Positions 6,736 to 14,257 of a stretch of DNA of 32,231 nucleotides are shown in pieces. A model generated the notes under the pieces. That model worked only from the letters and a program-made list of their open reading frames with translations. It had not been told where the DNA came from and ran no database searches. The DNA is from Lactonifactor longoviformis DSM 17459 (GTDB taxonomy: Bacteria > Bacillota > Clostridia > Lachnospirales > Lachnospiraceae), in the NCBI RefSeq assembly GCF_900129135.1, contig NZ_FQVI01000036.1:1-32231 (forward strand), in the 5' to 3' direction. Numbering within the stretch: position 1 is the stretch's first letter; the number at the start of each line of letters is the position of its first letter. The position numbers and the translations under genes were made by a program.

Positions 6736-7425
6736 ATGAATCCACGCATTGAATCGCTGCAGGGACATTTGATTGTATCCTGCCAGGCATTGCCCCATGA
6801 ACCGCTGCATTCCTCATTTATCATGGGACGTATGGCACTTGCCGCAAAAGAAGGGGGGGCCTTTGGGATCCGCGCGAACACCAGGGAAGATATCGCTGAA
6901 ATTCAGAAAAATGTAGATCTTCCGATTATCGGCATTGTGAAGAGAGATTATGAGGACAGCGCTGTTTATATCACACCCACTATGAAGGAAGTGGATGAAC
7001 TCATGGAGGTAAAACCTGAGGTTATCGCCCTGGATGCGACCGGAAGACCCCGGCCCGGCCAGGTGACGCTGGATGACTTCTATCATGAGATCCGAAAAAA
7101 ATATCCGGACCAGCTTCTGATGGCTGACTGTTCAACTGTTGAAGAGGCGCTCCATGCAGATCAGCTGGGCTTCGATTTTATAGGAACAACACTGGTGGGT
7201 TATACACCTCAGAGCCAGGGCAACAAAATAGAAGAGGATGACTTTGAGATAATCCGCACCATTCTGTCAAAGGTGACACATAAAGTTATTGCGGAAGGGA
7301 ATATTAATACACCGGAAAAAGTAAGAAGAGTCATAGACCTGGGCTGCTACAGCGTTGTTGTGGGTTCTATCATTACACGGCCGCAGCTTATCACCAAATC
7401 CTTTGCAGAAGCACTGGATAAGTAA
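6736..7425 (+). CDS. nanE: N-acetylmannosamine-6-phosphate 2-epimerase
   Basis: Converts ManNAc-6-P to GlcNAc-6-P in sialic acid breakdown. The 229-residue TIM-barrel protein carries the NanE hallmarks LIVSCQALPHEPLHS near the N-terminus, GIVKRD with the likely catalytic Lys69, IALDATGRPRP, and VIAEGNI with Glu187. Start 6736 matches the family N-terminus. A longer frame from 6607 would begin upstream of the promoter. GGGAG lies 12 bases before the ATG, a longer spacing than usual. First gene of the nan operon, 74 bases before nanA. Confidence 0.96.
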   Translation: MNPRIESLQGHLIVSCQALPHEPLHSSFIMGRMALAAKEGGAFGIRANTREDIAEIQKNVDLPIIGIVKRDYEDSAVYITPTMKEVDELMEVKPEVIALDATGRPRPGQVTLDDFYHEIRKKYPDQLLMADCSTVEEALHADQLGFDFIGTTLVGYTPQSQGNKIEEDDFEIIRTILSKVTHKVIAEGNINTPEKVRRVIDLGCYSVVVGSIITRPQLITKSFAEALDK

Positions 7426-7499
7426 AAGTCGGACTTTCAGTAACGGGACATACGTCACCCTTAACTATTATATATATGAAAAGAAAAAGGAGAACGATT

Positions 7500-8387
7500 A
7501 TGATGAAAAACGCAGACATGAAAGGTATCTATAGCGCATTGCTTGTTTCTTTTGATGAGAACGGCAAAGTAAACGAAAAGGGACTCAGAGAAATCATCCG
7601 GCATAATATTGATAAAATGAAAGTGGACGGCCTTTATGTGGGAGGGAGCACCGGTGAGAACTTTATGCTCTCCACAGAGGAAAAAAGAGAGATCTTCCGC
7701 ATTGCAAAGGATGAAGCAAAGGACAGTATCAAGCTGATTGCCCAGGTAGGCTCCATTAACGTATATGAATCAGTTGCGCTGGCCCAATACGCCACCGAGC
7801 TTGGGTATGATGCTATTTCTGCGGTAACGCCTTTCTATTATAAGTTTACCTTCCAGGAGATTAAAGATTACTATAACACAATTATTAACAGCGTGGAGAA
7901 CCGCCTGATTATTTACTCTATCCCGGCGCTTACCGGAGTTAATATGAGTGTAGCCCAGTTCGGGGAATTATTTGAAAATGAAAAAATCATCGGTGTTAAG
8001 TTTACCGCGGCAGACTTCTTCCTGCTTGAGAGGCTCAGAAAGGCATATCCTGACCACTTAATCTATGCAGGCTTTGATGAGATGATGCTTCCTGCCGCAG
8101 TCTGCGGAATCGACGGTGCCATCGGATCTACCTTCAATGTAAACGGTATCCGTGCCAGACAGATTTATGAACTGGCCCAGGCCGGAAAGATAGAGGAGGC
8201 CCTGAAGATTCAGCACGTAACGAACGACCTGATTTCTGCAATTCTGGCGAACGGTCTGTATCCAACCATTAAGGAGCTGTTAAAACTCCAGGGAGTAGAC
8301 GCAGGATACTGCCACAGACCCATGGCAAGCGCCGACGAGGGACAGAAGGCTGTTGCCAAAGAAATCTTTGATAATTATCTTGGATAA
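7500..8387 (+). CDS. nanA: N-acetylneuraminate lyase
   Basis: Aldolase splitting N-acetylneuraminate into ManNAc and pyruvate. The 295 residues form a DapA-family barrel: GGSTGE (48-53) binds the pyruvate carboxylate, Tyr139 lies in IIYSIPALTG, and Lys167 in GVKFTA forms the Schiff base. The IPALTGVN signature separates it from dihydrodipicolinate synthase. AAGGAG lies 7 bases before the chosen ATG at 7500; an ATG follows directly, and the ATG at 7476 is out of reach of this site. It lies 20 bases upstream of the transporter gene. Confidence 0.96.
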   Translation: MMKNADMKGIYSALLVSFDENGKVNEKGLREIIRHNIDKMKVDGLYVGGSTGENFMLSTEEKREIFRIAKDEAKDSIKLIAQVGSINVYESVALAQYATELGYDAISAVTPFYYKFTFQEIKDYYNTIINSVENRLIIYSIPALTGVNMSVAQFGELFENEKIIGVKFTAADFFLLERLRKAYPDHLIYAGFDEMMLPAAVCGIDGAIGSTFNVNGIRARQIYELAQAGKIEEALKIQHVTNDLISAILANGLYPTIKELLKLQGVDAGYCHRPMASADEGQKAVAKEIFDNYLG

Positions 8388-8407
8388 TTCCGATAGGAGG
8401 TACCGTA

Positions 8408-9907
8408 ATGCAGGGTTTTACCGTTATTGATTTGATTATACTTATTGTATACCTGGCTGCCGTGCTGTTCGCAGGTCTGCATTTCTCTAAAAAGGAAATG
8501 AAGGGGAAAGAGTTCTTCCACGGGGATGGGACGATCCCCTGGTGGGTAACCAGTGTATCAATTTTCGCAACTTTGCTGAGTCCGATTTCCTTCCTGTCAC
8601 TGGCAGGAAACTCCTATGCAGGATCCTGGATTCTCTGGTTTGCACAGCTGGGTATGCTTGTGGCTATCCCCATTACCATAAAGTTTTTCTTACCTATATA
8701 CAGCAAGCTGAACATTGATACGGCCTACCACTATCTGGAGCTTCGCTTTGGCAGCAAGAGCCTGCGTATTCTCGGGGCGGTCATGTTTATTGTATACCAG
8801 ATAGGACGTATGTCCATCATCATGTATCTTCCTTCCATGGTACTTGCGAACCTTACGGGAATCAATGTAAATATTCTGATTATTGTGATGGGCGTGATTG
8901 CTATTATTTACTCTTACACAGGCGGCCTGAAGTCCGTGCTTTGGACAGATTTTATACAGGGAAGCGTTCTTCTGGTAGGTGTAACCTTCGCTCTGGTTTT
9001 TCTGGTATGCAAAATCAACGGAGGGTTTGGAGCAATCTTTGATGCCTTCGGCCAGGGTAAGTTTCTTACACCGGATGAACCTATCTTCTCTCCAAGTATT
9101 ATGAAAAACAGTGTATTTCTGCTGATTGTGGGCGCAGGCTTTAACACCTGTTCCTCCTATATCTCAAGCCAGGATATTGTGCAGCGTTTTACAACCACCA
9201 CAGATACCAAGCAGCTGAATAAAATGATGCTTACCAACGGTGCGCTTTCTATCTTTATCGCCACTGTATTCTACTTAATCGGAACTGGCTTATACGTATT
9301 TTACGGACAGAATCCGGCGCTGGCTCAGACTGCACAGCAGGATCAGATTTTTGCATCCTTTATCGCATACCAGCTTCCCGTGGGAATCACAGGACTCCTG
9401 CTCGCAGCTATCTATGCCGCATCCCAGTCCACTCTTTCCACAGGGCTGAATTCGGTCGCCACCAGCTGGACCATGGATATTCAGGAACGTTTATCCAAAA
9501 AGGAAATGAGCTTCGAAAAGCAGACCAAGATTGCACAGTATGTATCGCTGGGAGTGGGCATTGTAGCCATTCTGGTTTCTATGGTACTGGCAAATGGTGA
9601 GATTAAGTCCGCGTATGAATGGTTCAACGGGTTTATGGGCCTTGTGCTTGGTGTACTGGGCGGTACCTTTGTGCTGGGTGTATTTACCAAGGTTGCCAAT
9701 ACTACAGGTGCATTTGTTGCCTTTGGAGTGTCTGCTGTCGTTATGGTAATTATTAAGTATACCATGCCCGGGGTTTCTATCTGGTCATACTCCATTATCT
9801 CCATTGCCCTTTCCCTGATTATCGGAGTGCCTGTAAGCTATATTTCCAGAAAAATCAAGGGGGATACTTCGGTACCGGTTGCCAATTCCACCGTCTTTAA
9901 AAATTAG
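8408..9907 (+). CDS. Sodium:solute symporter (SSS family), likely sialic acid transporter
   Basis: A 499-residue integral membrane protein with about 13 hydrophobic segments, the size and pattern of the SSS family. Family features include GxYxGG-like SYTGGLKSVLWTDFIQ, SSQDIVQRF, and AASQSTLSTGLNSVATSW near the sodium-binding helix. AGGAGG precedes the ATG by 6 bases. Its position between nanA and nanQ argues for Na+-coupled uptake of sialic acid, a role known for SSS members of nan clusters. Substrate is inferred from context; no ABC or TRAP sialic acid system is present nearby. Confidence 0.9.
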   Translation: MQGFTVIDLIILIVYLAAVLFAGLHFSKKEMKGKEFFHGDGTIPWWVTSVSIFATLLSPISFLSLAGNSYAGSWILWFAQLGMLVAIPITIKFFLPIYSKLNIDTAYHYLELRFGSKSLRILGAVMFIVYQIGRMSIIMYLPSMVLANLTGINVNILIIVMGVIAIIYSYTGGLKSVLWTDFIQGSVLLVGVTFALVFLVCKINGGFGAIFDAFGQGKFLTPDEPIFSPSIMKNSVFLLIVGAGFNTCSSYISSQDIVQRFTTTTDTKQLNKMMLTNGALSIFIATVFYLIGTGLYVFYGQNPALAQTAQQDQIFASFIAYQLPVGITGLLLAAIYAASQSTLSTGLNSVATSWTMDIQERLSKKEMSFEKQTKIAQYVSLGVGIVAILVSMVLANGEIKSAYEWFNGFMGLVLGVLGGTFVLGVFTKVANTTGAFVAFGVSAVVMVIIKYTMPGVSIWSYSIISIALSLIIGVPVSYISRKIKGDTSVPVANSTVFKN

Positions 9908-9916
9908 GAGGCAGTT

Positions 9917-10369
9917 ATGATATTTGGAAATGTAAAAGATTTGGAAGATTATAACTTTCTTCCGGAAGAGATTAAGCGCTGCTTTGCCTACGCGAAGACT
10001 CATGACCTCATAGGATATGAAAAGGGGAGCCATACAATCGACGGCGATGACCTGTTTGTGAATATTGTGGAATATGAGACAACAGCCAGGGAAAACCGCT
10101 TTTGGGAAGCTCACAGGAATTATCTGGACCTTCACCTTATGCTGAGAGGGAAGGAGCAGATTGACCTGAACTTCATTGACAATATGGAGCAGAAGGAATT
10201 TGTAGAAAAAGATGATTTTCTTCCCCTGGAGGGCCCTGAAAATGCCCATGTGGTTCTCACGGACAAAGATTTCCTCATCTGCTACCCTAAGGACGGGCAC
10301 AGAACAGCCATTGCGGCTGGGGATCCTGTTGTTATTAAAAAAGCTATCTTCAAGATTAAAATAAAATAA
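9917..10369 (+). CDS. nanQ: YhcH/YjgK/YiaL family protein, likely sialic acid anomerase
   Basis: A 150-residue cupin-like protein of the DUF386 family. EAHRNYLDLHLMLRG holds the His-x-x-x-x-Asp-x-His type metal site, and YPKDGHRTAI supplies the C-terminal His. E. coli NanQ (YhcH) of this family speeds interconversion of the alpha and beta anomers of sialic acid; a similar role here follows from the operon. It starts nine bases after the transporter stop with AGGAGG spaced 6 bases from the ATG. Confidence 0.85.
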   Translation: MIFGNVKDLEDYNFLPEEIKRCFAYAKTHDLIGYEKGSHTIDGDDLFVNIVEYETTARENRFWEAHRNYLDLHLMLRGKEQIDLNFIDNMEQKEFVEKDDFLPLEGPENAHVVLTDKDFLICYPKDGHRTAIAAGDPVVIKKAIFKIKIK

Positions 10370-10375
10370 GACCAT

Positions 10376-10457
10376 CCGTCTTCCCCATAGACGGCAGGTA
10401 CACGCTGATGTGCCTGAATCAGGGAGTACCGCTGACGGCATGTTTGCGGCACTCCCT
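10376..10457 (+). other. Three stem-loops between nanQ and nanK
   Basis: Within the 118-base gap: CCGTC/GACGG (10376-10380, 10390-10394), AGG-TA-CAC/GTGCCT (10396-10403, 10410-10415), and AGGGAGTACCGC/GCGGCACTCCCT (10421-10432, 10446-10457) with one A-C mismatch. No T tract follows, so they are more likely RNA processing or stability elements than terminators. Confidence 0.5.
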
Positions 10458-10487
10458 ATTGCCATATTATCAGAATCGGAGGATGTC

Positions 10488-11372
10488 ATGAAGCAATATA
10501 TATGTATTGATATAGGAGGAACATCAATTAAATATGGGCTGATCAGCCGGGAAGGAGAATTTTTGGATACCGGGGAGCGGCCTACGGAAGCCTTTATGGG
10601 CGGGCCGGCAGTCCTTGGAAAGGCGGTGGAGATTGCCCAGAACTATCTGTCCAAAGGCAACGCCGCCGGGATCTGTGTTTCTACCGCCGGAATGGTAGAC
10701 TGTGAGAAGGGGGAGATTATCCATGCCGCCCCCCTGATCCCCGGGTATACCGGCACACAGATCAAAAAGACCATGGAAGAAACGTTTTATATTCCCTGTG
10801 AGGTGGAGAATGATGTAAACTGCGCGGGTCTGGCAGAGACCTTCGCAGGTGCCGCCAGAGGGACCAGCAGCAGCCTTTGTCTGACCATCGGGACCGGAAT
10901 CGGGGGCGCCATTATCCTGAACGGTCAGGTGCTCCACGGAATTTCCAACAGCGCATGTGAAGTGGGATATATGAGCATGGATGGGAGCACATTTCAGGAG
11001 TTGGGAGCCAGCAGCATTCTGGTGAAAAAGGTGGCGGCGAGAAAGGGTTTGTCCTTGGAAGAAGTAAACGGCAAACGGGTGTTTGATATGGCAAAGCAGG
11101 GTGATCCGGACTGCATACAGGCCATTGATGAGATGGCAGATGTGCTGGGAAAGGGAATTGCAAACATATGCTATGTGATCAATCCCGAAATGGTAGTTCT
11201 GGGCGGAGGAATTATGGCCCAAAGAGAGTATTTATATGATAGAATAAAAGAAGCCCTTCACCGGTATCTGATTCCAGCGGTGGCTTCTAAAACAAAGCTT
11301 GCCTTTGCGGAGAACCAGAATCAGGCCGGAATGCTGGGGGCGTTCTATCATTTTTGTGCAAAGCACAAGTAA
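10488..11372 (+). CDS. nanK: ROK family kinase, likely N-acetylmannosamine kinase
   Basis: Phosphorylates ManNAc at O6 with ATP. The 294 residues show the ATP-binding DIGGTSIKYG (8-17), catalytic Asp109 in VEND, IGTGIGGAI (134-142) and a C-terminal GGGIM motif. The zinc-binding His and Cys cluster usual in ROK proteins is missing: where GHxxxxxxGxxCxCGxxGC is expected, the sequence reads VGYMSMDGSTFQELG, with Tyr161 instead of His. Zinc-free ROK sugar kinases are known in Firmicutes, so activity is still likely. Start at 10488 has GGAGG 5 bases upstream; the longer frame enters the stem-loops. Confidence 0.9.
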   Translation: MKQYICIDIGGTSIKYGLISREGEFLDTGERPTEAFMGGPAVLGKAVEIAQNYLSKGNAAGICVSTAGMVDCEKGEIIHAAPLIPGYTGTQIKKTMEETFYIPCEVENDVNCAGLAETFAGAARGTSSSLCLTIGTGIGGAIILNGQVLHGISNSACEVGYMSMDGSTFQELGASSILVKKVAARKGLSLEEVNGKRVFDMAKQGDPDCIQAIDEMADVLGKGIANICYVINPEMVVLGGGIMAQREYLYDRIKEALHRYLIPAVASKTKLAFAENQNQAGMLGAFYHFCAKHK

Positions 11373-11382
11373 GGAGTCTTCT

Positions 11383-12204
11383 ATGGATCAATATGAGAAA
11401 ACCATCATTCCGCTTATTGAGTCTATGTATAACAGCTTTACACCCATAGAAAAAACCATAGCTGATTTTTTTATTCATAACACACAGACTATAGATTTTT
11501 CTTCCAAAAATATTTCCCGGCAGCTTTATGTCTCAGAAGCATCCCTTTCCCGCTTCGCGAAAAAGTGCGGGTTTAAAGGGTATCGGGAGTTTCTGTTTCG
11601 TTACCAGCAGGGATTCGGCGAGAATCAGCCTGTGATTACCGATGATTCTGCCAAGCAGGTCCTGAATACCTACCAGGAACTTCTGACAAAAAGCTATGCC
11701 CTGCTGGATGAACAGCAGCTGGATCGGATCGTCCATATCCTCTCTACAAAGAAGAGGGTCTATGTATATGGGAGAGGAAGCTCCGGCCTCGTAGCTCAGG
11801 AGATGAAGCTGAGGTTTATGCGTATCGGGGTGAATATGGAGTCTATCACAGACAGCCATATTATGAAGATGAATTCTGTCCTTCTGGATGAGGACTGTGC
11901 GGTAATCGCTATCAGTATCAGCGGCAGAACCCAGGAGGTTATGACTTCTCTCCGTGCGGCAAAGACGAGAGGGGCTACCACCATTTTGATGACCTCCAGA
12001 CGGGAGAAAGAGTTTCAGGAATTCTGTGATGAGATTCTGCTCTTTGCAGTGAAAGAGCATCTGGAAAACGGGAAGGCCATATCGCCCCAGTTCCCTATTC
12101 TGATTATGGTAGATATCTTTTATTCCAGGTTTATGGAGCTGGATACGTTTCATAAAGAGGCGCTGCATGACTATACGATGGATATTTTATATGGGGGACG
12201 GTAA
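11383..12204 (+). CDS. nanR: RpiR/MurR-family transcriptional regulator of the nan operon
   Basis: A 273-residue regulator with an N-terminal RpiR helix-turn-helix (about 1-77, LYVSEASLSRFAKKCGFKGYREF) and a C-terminal SIS domain (about 120-250, VYVYGRGSSGLVAQEM and ISISGRTQEV) that binds phosphorylated sugars. It starts ten bases after nanK with AAGGAG 6 bases before ATG. Its ligand is probably ManNAc-6-P or GlcNAc-6-P by analogy with other nan regulators. The TGAAA-N4-TTTCA sites before nanE are its likely targets. Name given from context. Confidence 0.88.
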   Translation: MDQYEKTIIPLIESMYNSFTPIEKTIADFFIHNTQTIDFSSKNISRQLYVSEASLSRFAKKCGFKGYREFLFRYQQGFGENQPVITDDSAKQVLNTYQELLTKSYALLDEQQLDRIVHILSTKKRVYVYGRGSSGLVAQEMKLRFMRIGVNMESITDSHIMKMNSVLLDEDCAVIAISISGRTQEVMTSLRAAKTRGATTILMTSRREKEFQEFCDEILLFAVKEHLENGKAISPQFPILIMVDIFYSRFMELDTFHKEALHDYTMDILYGGR

Positions 12205-12242
12205 GCGGAAGCACCTGCCGTACCGGAAATGAGGATATGTAG

Positions 12243-13136
12243 ATGGAATATATTCCTGCGAAAACAATTGTAACGAAGAATAAAAGCTCTGCCTGGTTCG
12301 GGAACGATTATACGATGAACATTTATAAGGGGTGCTGTCACGGGTGCATCTACTGTGACAGCCGCTCAGACTGTTATCGGGTAGAGGACTTTGACCGGGT
12401 GCGGGCGAAGGAAGATGCTCTTCGGATTATACGGGATGATCTGAGGAGAAAGACAAAAAAGGGGGTGGTGGGGACCGGTTCTATGAGCGATCCCTATAAC
12501 CCTTTTGAGGAGAAGCTTAATCTTACCCGGCATGCCCTGGAACTGATAGACGCGTTTGAATTTGGAATTACAATTGCGACTAAAAGTGCGCTTCTTCTGC
12601 GGGATACGGATGTCATAAAGCAGATTCAGGAACATTCGCCGGTGCTGTGCAAGGTAACGATTACAACGGCGGACGATGCACTGTGCCGGAAGATAGAGCC
12701 GGGTGTTTCCCTGTCTTCTCAGAGGTTTGAGATGCTGGCGGGGCTGAGGGACTGCGGAATTCCCGCCGGCATCCTGCTAATGCCTGTACTCCCGTTTTTG
12801 GAGGACAGTGTGGAGAATGTGCTGGAGATTGTGGAACGGGCTCACGAGGCAGGGGCCTGTTTTATCTATCCGGCTTTCGGTATGACCTTGCGGGACAGCC
12901 AGAGAGAATGGTATTATAAGAAGATAGAAGAGCTTTTTCCCGGAGAAGGGCTGGCAGAGCGGTATATTAAGAGATATGGGAACCGCTATGAATGCAGAAG
13001 CCCTCAGGCGGCAAAGCTCTGGAAGCATTTTCAAAGCCGGTGTGAAAGGTATGGAATTCTTTATGAGATGAAGGATATTATACATTTTTACAAGCGGAGT
13101 TATGAAGTGACGCAGCTGAGCTTATTTGACTTTTAG
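12243..13136 (+). CDS. Radical SAM protein, SPL/COG1533 family
   Basis: A 297-residue radical SAM protein. The cluster motif CxxxCxxC is Cys31, Cys35, Cys38 (GCCHGCIYCDSR), followed by GTGSMSDPYNP, a SAM-binding-type segment common in spore photoproduct lyase-like proteins. Family members act on DNA or unknown substrates; a specific reaction cannot be assigned. It is shorter than true SplB proteins and lacks the rest of the SPL pattern as far as I can judge. It follows nanR by 38 bases and precedes the phosphatase by 16, so it shares a transcript with the latter and perhaps also with nan by read-through. Confidence 0.87.
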   Translation: MEYIPAKTIVTKNKSSAWFGNDYTMNIYKGCCHGCIYCDSRSDCYRVEDFDRVRAKEDALRIIRDDLRRKTKKGVVGTGSMSDPYNPFEEKLNLTRHALELIDAFEFGITIATKSALLLRDTDVIKQIQEHSPVLCKVTITTADDALCRKIEPGVSLSSQRFEMLAGLRDCGIPAGILLMPVLPFLEDSVENVLEIVERAHEAGACFIYPAFGMTLRDSQREWYYKKIEELFPGEGLAERYIKRYGNRYECRSPQAAKLWKHFQSRCERYGILYEMKDIIHFYKRSYEVTQLSLFDF

Positions 13137-13152
13137 ATGCCAGGAGGACGCA

Positions 13153-13962
13153 ATGGAAACGAGAATAGAATTAGAGAATCTGTATAATACCAGAGATCTG
13201 GGGGGATACCGGACACAGGAGGGAAAGAAGATCCGTCCGAAACGGCTGCTTCGCAGCGGGACGCTGGAGCGGGCAACGGACAGGGATATCCGCAAGCTGA
13301 CGGATGAGTACCAGATGAAGACAGTAGTTGACTTCAGGACAAGGGCGGAGATGGACCAGAAGCCGGATCCCCCCATAGAAGGAGTCACTTTTATACATAA
13401 CCCGATCCTCACAGAGGCCCAGATGGGAATTACCAGGGAAGAGGAGAATAATGCAAAGAGTTTTATGAATATGCTGATGGAGTATACCCGGAGGATACAG
13501 GATAACCCAATGGCGTTCGGGGAGGATATTTATCCCCAGCTGGTTACCAATGAGGAATCCGTATACCATTACCGGAGGTTTTTTGAGATATTGCTGGAGC
13601 AGGAGGAGGGGGCGGTGCTCTGGCACTGTACGGCGGGAAAAGACCGGGTGGGTACTGGTACCGCTCTGCTTTTGAGCGCTTTGAATGTAGACAGGGAGAC
13701 CATACTGCAGGACTATATGCTGACCAATACCTACATAGAGCCTGAGACCCGGAGGATGCAGGAAATGGTTTCCGGGTTTACCACAGATCCGGTAGTGTTT
13801 CACACTCTCCGGGTGCTGAACGGAGTGGAAAGGGGATATCTGGAATCTGTATTTCAGACTATAGATCGGGTATACGGCTCTCTGAAGGAATTTCTGGAGC
13901 ACCAGATGGGCCTGAACAGGGAGCGGCGCATGGAGTTATGTCACAGGTATCTGACAGAATAA
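13153..13962 (+). CDS. Tyrosine-protein phosphatase, Y_phosphatase3 family
   Basis: A 269-residue protein with the P-loop HCTAGKDRVGTG (158-169); Cys159 is the likely nucleophile and Arg165 the phosphate-binding residue. The N-terminal NTRDLGGYRT and RLLRSGTLER segments are typical of the LipA/Y_phosphatase3 group, whose members hydrolyse phosphotyrosine or phosphoinositides. The start at 13153 follows AGGAGG by 5 bases; an ATG at 13126 would overlap the radical SAM gene and has no such site. Substrate unknown. Confidence 0.9.
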   Translation: METRIELENLYNTRDLGGYRTQEGKKIRPKRLLRSGTLERATDRDIRKLTDEYQMKTVVDFRTRAEMDQKPDPPIEGVTFIHNPILTEAQMGITREEENNAKSFMNMLMEYTRRIQDNPMAFGEDIYPQLVTNEESVYHYRRFFEILLEQEEGAVLWHCTAGKDRVGTGTALLLSALNVDRETILQDYMLTNTYIEPETRRMQEMVSGFTTDPVVFHTLRVLNGVERGYLESVFQTIDRVYGSLKEFLEHQMGLNRERRMELCHRYLTE

Positions 13963-13992
13963 AAATTTTACGCTTTTTTAATGAGGTTTCCA

Positions 13993-14021
13993 TTGACAAT
14001 CGCATCCGGTTCTTTTATAGT
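13993..14021 (+). promoter_or_regulatory. Promoter of the riboswitch-ATPase transcript
   Basis: Perfect -35 TTGACA (13993-13998), a 17-base spacer and -10 TATAGT (14016-14021). Transcription would start at about 14028, right before the conserved riboswitch sequence. Confidence 0.85.
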
Positions 14022-14027
14022 AGAATT

Positions 14028-14169
14028 TAGTAAAAGGGAGTAGCTGATGCCTGAAAACCGGGCGTGTGCGGTGTCGTCAATCTCGATGGAAGCAGATTCC
14101 GTCCGTATCGTAATGAAACAGCGAGACTTTTATTGCATGACTGATTTGTGCAATAAGAGTCTCTTTTTT
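14028..14169 (+). promoter_or_regulatory. yybP-ykoY (Mn2+) riboswitch
   Basis: Conserved pieces of the yybP-ykoY class are readable: AAAGGGAGTAGCTGATGC (14033-14050), then CTGAAAACCGGGCG, then the second loop strand GTCGTCAATC (14072-14081), followed by a terminator. The class senses Mn2+ and turns genes on when Mn2+ is high. Here it precedes a P-type ATPase, a common partner of the class. By the known mechanism, metal binding should stabilise the aptamer and prevent the terminator. Confidence 0.88.
14123..14169 (+). terminator. Riboswitch-controlled terminator
   Basis: GAGACTTTTATTGCA (14123-14137) pairs with TGCAATAAGAGTCTC (14149-14163), one G-U pair, followed by six T's (14164-14169). 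It lies 88 bases before the ATPase start codon. Confidence 0.88.
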
Positions 14170-14257
14170 GCGTTTACAGAAAATCAGTTGTGTAAACTCC
14201 CCCTGGGAAGGGGAAAATATACCTAACCAAAGAACAATTCAAAGTGGAGGGATTGGA

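Noticed and set aside
11299-11382. Regulator start at 11299 overlapping nanK
   Set aside because: AAGGAG directly before 11383 and the RpiR family N-terminus favour the shorter protein.
6736-12204. A complete sialoglycan-degrading system (sialidase, nagA, nagB)
   Set aside because: No sialidase or nag gene is visible. The cluster covers only uptake and conversion of free sialic acid up to GlcNAc-6-P.
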